Origin: Nonomuraea sp. PA05
GTDB lineage: Bacteria; Actinomycetota; Actinomycetes; Streptosporangiales; Streptosporangiaceae
Assembly: GCF_008086045.1 (NCBI RefSeq)
Contig: NZ_VSEY01000023.1
Span: 153,272-217,271 of the forward strand
Direction: 5' to 3'
DNA length: 64,000 bases
The notes below the pieces were generated by a model, which saw nothing but the letters and a program-made list of their open reading frames with translations, was not told the origin of the DNA and ran no database searches. Shown piece by piece: positions 44,509 to 51,606 of the stretch. Each line of letters starts with the position of its first letter. Within the stretch, counting starts at the first letter, position 1. A program made the position numbers and the translations under genes.

Positions 44509-45631
44509 GGTCCTCCTCGATGGCGAAGCAGGTCTCGGGCGCGGCGCCGGGGGCGAACAGGTCGTCCAGCCGCCACCTCTCGTACGGGCGCTCGCAGGGC
44601 GGGTGCTCGGCGATATACAACTCGCGGGCGTCCAGGTCCATCACCACGGAGTAGACGGACGCGATCTCCTCGCCCTTGGCGACGTCCGGGTCCACGTGGC
44701 GGCAGATGCTGTCCGGGTAGGAGTAGTGGTCGCGCAGGGCCGCGACGACGTCCTTCAGTTCCAGGGTCCTGGCCGCGGCGGCGTCCTCCAGCAGGTGCCT
44801 GGCGCGGGCGGGCCGCAGCAGGGTGAGCGCCGAGGTGGCGGCCTTCCTGTCCACCAGCGGCAGCGGGGCCTGGAAGTGGTTGGAGTGCGTGATCAGGCCG
44901 TCCTGCGGCAGCAGCGCGCCGAAGACGTCCGGCGCCACCTCCAGGTCGATCGCCTCGCCGCCGGCGTCGGCGATGAGCAGGTTGCCGGACGAGATGCGCA
45001 CCACGTCCAGCGCCTTGCGGTGCGCCTGGCTCATCGTGCGCGACTGCAGCACGCCGCGCAGCAGGAAGTGGTACGGAACTCCGGCGCCGCCCCTGTCACG
45101 GTCGGAGACCAGAAGGTTCGCGCACACGCCCAGGCCCGCCGAGTTCAGCCCCGACTTGGCCAGCATGCCCGCCTCGGCCAGCGTCAGCACCGCGAAGCCC
45201 GCGGTGTCCCTGGTCGCCAGCAGGAACGTGACCGGGCCCTGCTCGGGATGCCAGTCCCAGTTCTGGGCGAGCAGCGTGTGGCCCTGCCTGGTGTGCTTGG
45301 GAAGCACGGCGACCGAGGTGCAGCCCTCGTCGCGGTAGCCGGTGCCGTACAGCATCTCGGTGCGGGCGTTCAGCGCGGTGATGTGCTCGATGGGCTGGCC
45401 GGCGCCGGCCGCCAGGCCCTCCAGCATGGCGGCGATGCGGGCGTCGTACCGTCTGGCCACGTCGAGGTAGGTCGCGCCCCAGCGGGTCACGTCCTGCGCG
45501 GACAGGCCGGCGTCGTCGCGGAATCGGCGCAGGTAGGTCTGCACGCTGCGCTCGACCAGCTCGCGCGTGCGGCGGCCCAGCTCCGCCCCCATCTCCTCGT
45601 ACGTGCCCTCGACCGCGATGAGGTTCGTCAT
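44501..45631 (-). CDS. C45-family autoproteolytic acyltransferase/amidohydrolase
   Basis: A 376-residue Ntn-type hydrolase like acyl-CoA:6-aminopenicillanate acyltransferase. The predicted nucleophile and self-cleavage site is C104 in DEGCTSVAV, very close to Cys103 of the fungal acyltransferase. LLAQNWDWHPEQ and GLNSAGLGVCANLL are family segments. The enzyme would cleave itself into two chains and then hydrolyse or transfer an amide bond. Most bacterial members have unknown substrates; an amide-hydrolase role fits the operon. AGGAGGG precedes ATG 45631. It sits between the transporter and the CE4 enzyme. Confidence 0.85.
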   Translation of the reverse strand: MTNLIAVEGTYEEMGAELGRRTRELVERSVQTYLRRFRDDAGLSAQDVTRWGATYLDVARRYDARIAAMLEGLAAGAGQPIEHITALNARTEMLYGTGYRDEGCTSVAVLPKHTRQGHTLLAQNWDWHPEQGPVTFLLATRDTAGFAVLTLAEAGMLAKSGLNSAGLGVCANLLVSDRDRGGAGVPYHFLLRGVLQSRTMSQAHRKALDVVRISSGNLLIADAGGEAIDLEVAPDVFGALLPQDGLITHSNHFQAPLPLVDRKAATSALTLLRPARARHLLEDAAAARTLELKDVVAALRDHYSYPDSICRHVDPDVAKGEEIASVYSVVMDLDARELYIAEHPPCERPYERWRLDDLFAPGAAPETCFAIEEDHA

Positions 45632-45640
45632 GATGCCCTC

Positions 45641-46942
45641 CTAGTGAAGGCGCCCGTGGGCGCTCTCCTTCATGCCCGCCACCACCGCGAGCGTGACCGC
45701 CGCCGACACGATCGGCAGCAGGGCCGTCGCCATCCCCGAGCCGGTGAGCTGCACCAGCCCGGTCGCCACGAACGGCGCCGTGCCGCCGAAGGCCATGACC
45801 GCGAAGTTGTATCCGATGGACATCGTCGAATACCGCAGCTTCGTCGGGAACAGCTCCGACAGCGCCGCGGGGCCCGGCCCCGAGAACATCGCCAGGATCA
45901 CCCCGATCGCGATCTGCCCAGCGAACACCCCGAACACTCCCCCGTTCTGGATGAACGCCATGACCGGCCAGCTCAGCACCAGGAATCCGGCCGCGGCGGC
46001 GATCAGCAGCGGCTTGCGGCCGATCCGGTCCGACAGCGCGCCGAACGCCGCGATGCACACGGTCAGCGTCACCAGGCCGACGAGGTTCGAGACGCGGGCC
46101 ACGCCCGCGTCCACGCCCGCCACGTCGGTGAGCCAGGTGGGCAGGTAGGTGAGGAAGAAGAAGTACGCGACCGTCCACAACATGGTGAACCCGAAGCCGC
46201 GGGCGATGCCGGCGAACTGCGTGCGCAGGCCCTCCCGCAGCGGGCTCGCCGCCGTCTCCCCCTTCGCCTGCTCCTCGGCGAACGCCGGCGTCTCCGCCAG
46301 GCCGTACCTGAGCCAGAGCGCCGCCACCGCCGTGAGCGCCGACAGCAGGAACGGCACCCGCCAGGCCCACTCGGTGACCTGCTGCTCGGTGAAGATCGTG
46401 CTGTTCAGCGCCACGACCCCGGACGCCAGCAGGAACCCGGCCGCCGTCGAGACCTGGTTGAAGCTGCCGAAGAAGCCGCGCCTGCGCTCGGGGGCGTACT
46501 CGACGAGGAACGCCGCCGACCCCGCCCACTCGCCCGCCACCGAGAAGCCCTGCACCATGCGCAGCACCACCAGCAGCAGCGGGGCCAGCACGCCGATGCT
46601 CTCGTACGTCGGCAGCAGGCCGATCAGGGTCGTGGCCGCGCCCATCATCAGCACGCTGACGACCAGCGCGATCCTGCGGCCGAACTTGTCGCCGACGTGC
46701 CCGAACGTGATCGCGCCGAGCGGTCGCATGAGGAAGCCGACGGCGAAGACGGCGAAGGTGTAGAGGGTGCCCGCCAGGCCGTCGGAGTCGGGGAAGAACA
46801 GCTTGCCCAGGGTGGTGGCCGTGTAGGCGTACACCAGGTTGTCGTAGTTCTCCATGACGTTGCCGAAGCTGCCGGCCACGACGGCGCGCACTTTCGAGGT
46901 GGCTGCCGGGGCTGTCTTGGTGGTGGTGTTGTCGCTTCTCAT
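45641..46942 (-). CDS. MFS transporter, metabolite:H+ symporter (MHS) family
   Basis: A 433-residue permease with twelve predicted helices and MHS signatures: GNVMENYDNLVYAYTATTLGKLFFP, FAVGFLMRPLGAITFGHVGDKFGRR and FSVAGEWAGSAAFLVEYAPERRRGFFGS. Relatives such as ShiA, KgtP and ProP import organic acids or zwitterions with protons. Here it probably imports the substrate of the downstream C45, CE4 and SDR enzymes. GAGAGG precedes ATG 46942. It lies 28 bp downstream of another SDR gene and 9 bp upstream of the C45 gene. Confidence 0.9.
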   Translation of the reverse strand: MRSDNTTTKTAPAATSKVRAVVAGSFGNVMENYDNLVYAYTATTLGKLFFPDSDGLAGTLYTFAVFAVGFLMRPLGAITFGHVGDKFGRRIALVVSVLMMGAATTLIGLLPTYESIGVLAPLLLVVLRMVQGFSVAGEWAGSAAFLVEYAPERRRGFFGSFNQVSTAAGFLLASGVVALNSTIFTEQQVTEWAWRVPFLLSALTAVAALWLRYGLAETPAFAEEQAKGETAASPLREGLRTQFAGIARGFGFTMLWTVAYFFFLTYLPTWLTDVAGVDAGVARVSNLVGLVTLTVCIAAFGALSDRIGRKPLLIAAAAGFLVLSWPVMAFIQNGGVFGVFAGQIAIGVILAMFSGPGPAALSELFPTKLRYSTMSIGYNFAVMAFGGTAPFVATGLVQLTGSGMATALLPIVSAAVTLAVVAGMKESAHGRLH

Positions 46943-46970
46943 CGCGACCTCTCACTCATGGGGGGATTCA

Positions 46971-47705
46971 TCAGGACGCGGTGTATCCGCCGTCCACGGG
47001 CAGCAGGACGCCCGTCACGAACGACGCCTCAGGAGAGGCCAGGTAACAGACGGCGGCGGCCACGTCGGCCGGATCGCCTGGACGGCCCATGGGGGCCCGC
47101 TCGATGCGGGGGCGGAGCTGGTCGGCGGGCAGGTCCTGAAGGAGCGGGGTGACGAAGACACCCGGCAGGACGCTGTTCACGCGGATGCCGCGGGGGGCGA
47201 GCTCCACCGCGGCCGTCCTGGTCAGCATGTGCAGGCCGGCCTTGCTGACCTGGTAGGCGATCGAGGACGGGGGTGCGGGGGGTGGTGGCGGCGGGATGTG
47301 GCCGTAGATGGAGCCGATGTTGACGACGCTGGCCCGGGGGCTGGTGGTCAGGTCTTCGATGAAGGTGCGGATGCCTGTCCAGGGGGCCCACAGGTTGGTG
47401 CGGAGTATGCGGTCCCAGTCGGCGTCGGTGGTGGTCAGGAGGTCGGCTCGGGTGCTGACGTCGGCGTTGTTGACGAGGATGTCGAGGCGGCCGTACGTGG
47501 TGCGGATCTTGGTGGCGAGGGCTTGCCAGGAGCCGGGGTCGCGGACGTCCAGCGGGTGGAAGAGGGAGCGGTGCGCGCCGTCCACGCGGTCGTGCAAGTC
47601 GCCGTAAACGACCCTGGCCCCACGGGACGCCAGCCGATCCACGATGGCGGCGCCGAGCCCGGAGGCGCCGCCGGTGACGACGGCGACCAGCCCGTCCAGC
47701 TCCAT
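46971..47705 (-). CDS. Short-chain dehydrogenase/reductase with polyproline insertion
   Basis: A 244-residue SDR oxidoreductase. The cofactor loop is VTGGASGLGAAI. ILVNNADV replaces the usual NNAG. The catalytic Ser lies in VVNIGSIYG, and the Tyr-Lys pair is in IAYQVSKAGLHML. The C-terminus is SFVTGVLLPVDGGYTAS. An odd run of six prolines then APP follows the catalytic serine (GHIPPPPPPAPP), coded by GGT/GGC-rich bases around 47267-47297. It would lengthen the loop before the active-site Tyr. GAGGAGG precedes ATG 47705. It is the first gene of the operon that continues with the MHS transporter. Confidence 0.87.
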   Translation of the reverse strand: MELDGLVAVVTGGASGLGAAIVDRLASRGARVVYGDLHDRVDGAHRSLFHPLDVRDPGSWQALATKIRTTYGRLDILVNNADVSTRADLLTTTDADWDRILRTNLWAPWTGIRTFIEDLTTSPRASVVNIGSIYGHIPPPPPPAPPSSIAYQVSKAGLHMLTRTAAVELAPRGIRVNSVLPGVFVTPLLQDLPADQLRPRIERAPMGRPGDPADVAAAVCYLASPEASFVTGVLLPVDGGYTAS

Positions 47706-47790
47706 GGACACCTCCTCAAGCCCGAGCCCTGCCCGCATTCGTGCAGGCAGAGCGCTTGAGGACCATCCTGGAGCGACGCGGCGGCCCGGA

Positions 47791-47810
47791 CCTCCGTCAA
47801 ATGACGGAGG
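47791..47810. terminator. Palindrome/hairpin after folD
   Basis: CCTCCGTC (47791-47798) and GACGGAGG (47803-47810) form an 8-bp stem with a 4-base loop, 7 bp past the folD stop. It may terminate folD. Because it is an almost perfect dyad ~86 bp upstream of the SDR start, it could instead be an operator for the five-gene operon. Confidence 0.55.
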
Positions 47811-47816
47811 CGGCAC

Positions 47817-48668
47817 TCACCGGAGCTGGCGCTCGGCGGCCTCCACCACGTTGGACAGCAGCAACGCCCGGGTCATCGGCCCGACCCCGCCCGGGTTGGG
47901 CGTGAGGTACCCGGCGACGTCCTCCACGTCCAGCGCCACATCACCCGCGATCTTGCCGGCGACCCGGGAGACCCCGACGTCGAGCACGGCGGCCCCGGGC
48001 TTGACCATGTCCTTCTTGATCAGCTCCGGCACCCCGGCCGCGGCCACCACGATGTCGGCCCGCCGCACGTGGGCGGCCAGGTCCTGCGTGCCGGTGTGAC
48101 AGAGGGTGACGGTCGCGTTCTCGCTGCGGCGGGTCAGCAGCAGGCCGAGCGACCGGCCCACCGTGATGCCGCGCCCGACCACGGCGACCTCGGCGCCCTT
48201 GATCGGCACGCCGTACTCCTGCAGCAGCAGCACGATGCCGTGCGGCGTGCAGGGGAGCGGGGCGTCGACCATGTGCACGAGCCGCCCGAGGTTGACGGGG
48301 TGCAGGCCGTCGGCGTCCTTGGCGGGGTCGATGCGCTCCATCAGCGCCATCGTGTCGAGGTGCTTGGGCAGCGGGAGCTGGACGATGTAGCCCGTGCACG
48401 CGGGAGAGGCGTTGAGCTCGTCGATGGCCGCCTCCACGTCGGCCTGGCCGGCGGTGGCGGGCAGGTCGACGCGGATGGAGGCGATGCCCACCTCGGCGCA
48501 GTCGCGGTGCTTGCCCGCGACGTAGATCTGGCTGCCGGGGTCGTCGCCCACGAGCACGGTGCCCAGGCCAGGGGTGACGCCTCGTTCCTTGAGCGCTGCC
48601 ACCCGGTTCTTGAGGTCTGCCTTGATCTTGGCGGCGGTCGCCTTGCCATCGAGTTTCACTGCGCTCAT
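47817..48668 (-). CDS. folD: Bifunctional methylenetetrahydrofolate dehydrogenase/cyclohydrolase
   Basis: A 283-residue FolD that oxidises 5,10-methylene-THF and hydrolyses 5,10-methenyl-THF to 10-formyl-THF, supplying purine synthesis (purH and purN are nearby). Motifs are SQIYVAGKHRDCAEVGI (active-site Tyr and Lys), GYIVQLPLPKHLD, DADGLHPVNLGRL, TPHGIVLLL, VVGRGITVGRSLGLLL (cofactor loop) and the C-terminal TPNPGGVGPMTRALL. ATG 48668 is preferred over an upstream in-frame start at 48719. Its upstream gap contains two DnaA-box-like sequences. Confidence 0.96.
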   Translation of the reverse strand: MSAVKLDGKATAAKIKADLKNRVAALKERGVTPGLGTVLVGDDPGSQIYVAGKHRDCAEVGIASIRVDLPATAGQADVEAAIDELNASPACTGYIVQLPLPKHLDTMALMERIDPAKDADGLHPVNLGRLVHMVDAPLPCTPHGIVLLLQEYGVPIKGAEVAVVGRGITVGRSLGLLLTRRSENATVTLCHTGTQDLAAHVRRADIVVAAAGVPELIKKDMVKPGAAVLDVGVSRVAGKIAGDVALDVEDVAGYLTPNPGGVGPMTRALLLSNVVEAAERQLR

Positions 48669-48743
48669 GCCGCAATCCTTCCATGCCCGTCTCGTTTCTC
48701 CGCACCGGACCACGCGCACACCGCCCCACCCACCCTCACCGGG

Positions 48744-48783
48744 TTATCCACAGGCTCCAGGCAGTCGGCCCGAGTTATCCACA
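48744..48783 (+). promoter_or_regulatory. Two consensus DnaA boxes
   Basis: TTATCCACA occurs at 48744-48752 and 48775-48783, same orientation, 31 bp apart, in the gap between folD and the divergent hypothetical gene. Each matches the classical DnaA box exactly. They could titrate DnaA or regulate folD. Confidence 0.6.
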
Positions 48784-48790
48784 GCCCCGC

Positions 48791-48829
48791 GATGACATCG
48801 TTGTCATCGATCATCCAAGGGCTTAGTGT
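48791..48829 (+). promoter_or_regulatory. Promoter with overlapping inverted repeat
   Basis: GATGACA (48791-48797) and TGTCATC (48802-48808) form a dyad around TCGT. The right arm overlaps a -35-like TTGTCA (48801-48806), followed after 17 bp by TAGTGT (48824-48829). This is a plausible regulated promoter for the genes at 48864 and 49298. Confidence 0.5.
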
Positions 48830-48863
48830 TACGGGCGCCAGCAACAAGTGCACGGAGGTCCCC

Positions 48864-49298
48864 TTGCCTTTCCGCCTGTTGTCCGCAGAGTCGACCGACC
48901 TGTTCGTGGGCACGCCCGGCGAGCCGCGCCAGGTGCTGCGCGTCACCGTCGCCGAGGGCGCTCACGAATCGTCGCTGGAGCTGCGCGGCGCGGGCGTACG
49001 ACTGGCCGGCGAGACCACCGTTCTCCCCGCCGCGGCGACCTTCGAGGTCCCGCCCTACCGGGAGCCGACCAGCCGAAACCACGACCGAGAACCGCCCGGC
49101 CGAGCACAGAACCGCGAACCGACCCACCAGACCCACGACCGCGAGCCCCACCCCCCAGACCACGACCTCCTTAGGGCCGCCCGCCGGAAAGCCTTCGCGC
49201 GGTGGCTCGACGACCTGCGTGCCAGGAGAGTAAGACTGATGCCCGGACTGGAGCACCCTGGCGACCCCCGCCAGCCCGACAACCACCACAAACACTGA
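48864..49298 (+). CDS. Hypothetical protein with low-complexity C-terminus
   Basis: A 144-residue protein if translation starts at TTG 48864, which has GGAGGT at ideal spacing (ATG 48792 is an in-frame alternative). The first ~75 residues (FRLLSAESTDLFVGTPGEPRQVL, then RVTVAEGAHESSLELRGAGV and PAAATFEVPPYRE) look like an immunoglobulin-like beta-sandwich of the kind that starts larger carbohydrate-active proteins. The rest is a repetitive, hydrophilic stretch rich in NHDREP / THDREP. It may be a truncated remnant of a larger enzyme. The stop and the ROK start overlap (TGATG), which argues that it is still translated. Confidence 0.55.
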   Translation: MPFRLLSAESTDLFVGTPGEPRQVLRVTVAEGAHESSLELRGAGVRLAGETTVLPAAATFEVPPYREPTSRNHDREPPGRAQNREPTHQTHDREPHPPDHDLLRAARRKAFARWLDDLRARRVRLMPGLEHPGDPRQPDNHHKH

Positions 49299-50533
49299 TG
49301 AGCTGCGTACTTGCCATAGACATCGGAGGAACCAAGCTCGCCGCCGCACTGGTGGACGAGGCCGGTTCGATCCTGCGTTCCGCGACCCGTCCGACGCCTC
49401 GTGAGGAGGTCATGTCCGCCCTGGCGGCCCTCGTCACGGAGGTCATGGACGGCGGCCCGCCACCCGAGGCCGTCGGCATCGGCTGCGCGGGCCCCGTGGA
49501 CCTCGCCTCGGGCACCGTGAGCCCGGTGAACATGCCGAGCTGGCGCGGCTTCCCGCTGCGCGAGGAGGTAAGGAAGCTGACCACGCTGCCCACCGTGCTG
49601 GCGGGTGACGCCCAGTGCTTCGCCCTGGGCGAGCACTGGCTGGGGGCGGGCCGCGGCTGCTCGTCGTTGCTGGGCGTCGTGGTGTCGACCGGCATCGGCG
49701 GCGGGCTGGTGCTGGACGGCGTCCCGCTCCTCGGCCCCACCGGGAACGCCGGACATGTCGGCCACATGAGCATCGACCCTTACGGGGAACGTTGCGAGTG
49801 CGGCGGCCGGGGCTGCGTCGAACGCTACTCCAGCGGCCCCAACATGGTCCGCTGGGCCCTGGAGAACAACTGGTCACCGGGCGCCGCCTCCCGCGCCGAC
49901 GGCTCCACCCCACCGGACTCGCCGCAGGAGCAGGCTAAGGCCGGTACCCAGGGGAAGACCGATGCCCGAACGCCGGCCCAGGCCGACGCCCAGCCCGATA
50001 CGCGGACGCCAGCCCAAGCCGACGCCCAGCCCGATACGCGGACGCCAGCCCAAGCCGACGCCCCGCCCGATACGCGAACGCTGGCCCAAGCCGATGCGCG
50101 CACGCCAGCCCAGGCCAATGTCCGGACGCCGGTCCGGGCCGATGCTCGCGCGCTGGCCCAGGCCAATGTCCGGGCGCCGGTCCAGGCCGATGCCCACGTG
50201 CTGGCCCAGGCCGATGCGCGGATGCTGGCTCAGGACGCCGCCGCCGGAGACCCCATCGCGGTGGCGGCCTTCCAGCGCAGCGCCAGGGCCCTCGCCGGCA
50301 TGATCGCGTCCACCGCGGCGGCCGTGGAGCTGACGGCGGTGGTCATCGGCGGTGGCGTGTCGGCCGCCGGTGAGGTGCTCTTCGAGCCGCTGCGGCACGC
50401 CCTGGACGACGTGACGGGGCTGCCGTTCGTGCGGAGCGTGGAGGTCAGGCAGAGCTCGCTGGGGGTGCGGGCCAGCTTGGCGGGTGCCGCCCAACTGGCG
50501 TGGCGATCGCACCCGTCGATCACGACGCCCTGA
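49298..50533 (+). CDS. ROK family sugar kinase/regulator with tandem-repeat insertion
   Basis: A 411-residue ROK protein, probably a glucokinase-like or N-acetylhexosamine kinase. ATP-binding DIGGTK is at 8-13, the catalytic-type Asp is in LAGDAQCFALGE, VVVSTGIGGGLVLDG follows, and zinc ligands are in GHVGHMSIDPYGERCECGGRGCVE. The fold resumes at DPIAVAAFQRSARALAGMIAS with VVIGGGVSAAG near the end. Between the zinc motif and that helix lies an extra stretch (~195-313); within it, residues 222-313 are tandem repeats of the type TPAQADAQPDTR and LAQADAR. Usual ROK kinases have ~310-330 residues, so the insertion explains the excess length. It is coupled to the preceding hypothetical gene. Confidence 0.88.
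   Translation: MSCVLAIDIGGTKLAAALVDEAGSILRSATRPTPREEVMSALAALVTEVMDGGPPPEAVGIGCAGPVDLASGTVSPVNMPSWRGFPLREEVRKLTTLPTVLAGDAQCFALGEHWLGAGRGCSSLLGVVVSTGIGGGLVLDGVPLLGPTGNAGHVGHMSIDPYGERCECGGRGCVERYSSGPNMVRWALENNWSPGAASRADGSTPPDSPQEQAKAGTQGKTDARTPAQADAQPDTRTPAQADAQPDTRTPAQADAPPDTRTLAQADARTPAQANVRTPVRADARALAQANVRAPVQADAHVLAQADARMLAQDAAAGDPIAVAAFQRSARALAGMIASTAAAVELTAVVIGGGVSAAGEVLFEPLRHALDDVTGLPFVRSVEVRQSSLGVRASLAGAAQLAWRSHPSITTP
49961..50236. repeat. In-frame minisatellite inside the ROK gene
   Basis: Three 36-bp units (encoding TPAQADAQPDTR and a close variant) are followed by about seven degenerate 24-bp units (such as TPAQANVR, ALAQANVR, VLAQADAR). All lengths are multiples of three, so the frame stays open. 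Confidence 0.9.
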
Positions 50534-50664
50534 GGGGATAGCAGCCCGTATTCATCACAACGCCCTGAAGGGGTAGCGGCCCGTATTCATCACAACGCCC
50601 TGAAGGGGTAGCGGCCCGTGTTCATCACAACGCCCTGAGGGGGTAGCGGCCCGTGTTCGACGGT
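50525..50664. repeat. Four 35-bp tandem repeats across a stop/start junction
   Basis: Copies start at 50525, 50560, 50595 and 50630. The first copy contains the ROK stop and the last contains the GTG start of the next gene. Each interior unit holds an A/G-rich AAGGGG, a GTG or GTA TTC ATC and ACGCCCTGA, so each looks like a stop-SD-start cassette. There are no spacers, so this is not a CRISPR. Confidence 0.95.
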
Positions 50665-51537
50665 TTCGACACGTTCGACCTCCCGACCACGCAAACGACG
50701 ATCCACGGCGTCCGCGGCGGGTCGGGCCCCGCGGTCCTGTTGCTGCACGGCATCCCCGAGACCCACCTGATGTGGCACCGCGTGGCACCGGCCCTCGCCG
50801 AGCGATTCACCGTGGTGGCGACCGATCTGCGTGGTTACGGCGCGAGCGGAAAGCCGCCCAGCGCGCCCGATCACGGGCCGTACCGGATGCGGGCCATCGC
50901 CGCCGACCAGGTGGAGGTGATGGCGGCGCTGGGGTTCGAGCGGTTCGCGGTGGTCGGGCACGACAGGGGCGCCCGGTGCGCGTACCGGATGGCGCTCGAC
51001 CATCCGGACGCGATCAGCCGCCTGGCGGTGCTGGACGTCGTGCCCACCGGTGAGGCCTACGCCCGTGCGGACGCCGAGTTCAGCCTGGGTTTCTGGGTCT
51101 GGTCGTTCCTGGCCGCTCCGGAGCCCGTCCCCGAGCGGCTGATCGCGGCGGCGCCGCAGGTGCTGGTCGACCACATGCTCGATGCCTGGTCGGAGGTGCC
51201 GGGGGCGTTTCCCGAACGGGTGCGGGCCGCTTACGTGGCGGCCTTCGCCGATCCGGAGACCGTCCATGCGATCTGCGAGGAGTATCGCGCCGCGGCCACG
51301 CTGGACGTGGCCGATGACGAGGCCGACCGGGGACGTCGGCGCATCCGGTGTCCGACGTTGGTGTTGTGGAGCGCGTCAGGTGCGGTCGGGCAGTGGTATC
51401 GCCCGCTCGACGTCTGGCGGGAGTGGGCCGAGGACGTCCGGGGCGGGGCGATCCAGGCTGGGCACTTCCTGCCGGAGGAAGCGCCCGGGGAGACGCTGCG
51501 TCACCTGCTGGAGTTCCTCGGGAAGAGGGATCCTTAG
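50653..51537 (+). CDS. Alpha/beta hydrolase, haloacetate dehalogenase / epoxide hydrolase-like
   Basis: A 294-residue alpha/beta hydrolase. Motifs are LLLHGIPETHLMWHRVAP, VATDLRGYGASGKP, the nucleophile elbow VGHDRGARCAYRMA (Asp104, Arg105, Arg108) and a late base histidine H271 in IQAGHFLPEEAP. The DRGxR pattern is shared with fluoroacetate dehalogenase and related epoxide hydrolases, whose two arginines bind the carboxylate. The fluoride-pocket histidine of fluoroacetate dehalogenases (His in the YWHW motif) appears to be valine here (FWVWSF), so C-F cleavage is doubtful. GTG 50653 lies in the last unit of a 35-bp tandem repeat. The stop lies in the first unit of another tandem repeat. Confidence 0.82.
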   Translation: MFDGFDTFDLPTTQTTIHGVRGGSGPAVLLLHGIPETHLMWHRVAPALAERFTVVATDLRGYGASGKPPSAPDHGPYRMRAIAADQVEVMAALGFERFAVVGHDRGARCAYRMALDHPDAISRLAVLDVVPTGEAYARADAEFSLGFWVWSFLAAPEPVPERLIAAAPQVLVDHMLDAWSEVPGAFPERVRAAYVAAFADPETVHAICEEYRAAATLDVADDEADRGRRRIRCPTLVLWSASGAVGQWYRPLDVWREWAEDVRGGAIQAGHFLPEEAPGETLRHLLEFLGKRDP

Positions 51538-51606
51538 TCTTGGAGTTCCTGGGGAAGGGCGACCCTTCGTCTTGGAGCTCCTGGGGAAGGGGGACCCTTA
51601 GTCGCG
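51511..51606. repeat. Three 32-bp tandem repeats spanning convergent gene ends
   Basis: Units start at 51511, 51543 and 51575, each of the form GAGTTCCTSGGGAAGR plus CCTTAGTCTTG-like ends. The first contains the stop of the hydrolase. The third contains the stop of the minus-strand small membrane gene. The unit derives from the hydrolase 3' end (codons for EFLGKRDP). Confidence 0.92.

Noticed and set aside
50525..50664. Looked like a short CRISPR array
   Set aside because: The 35-bp units are directly adjacent with no spacers, coincide with coding ends, and no cas genes are present.
50590..51267. Minus-strand frame opposite the hydrolase at 50653
   Set aside because: Begins and ends in repeat sequence and is antisense to a gene with intact catalytic motifs.
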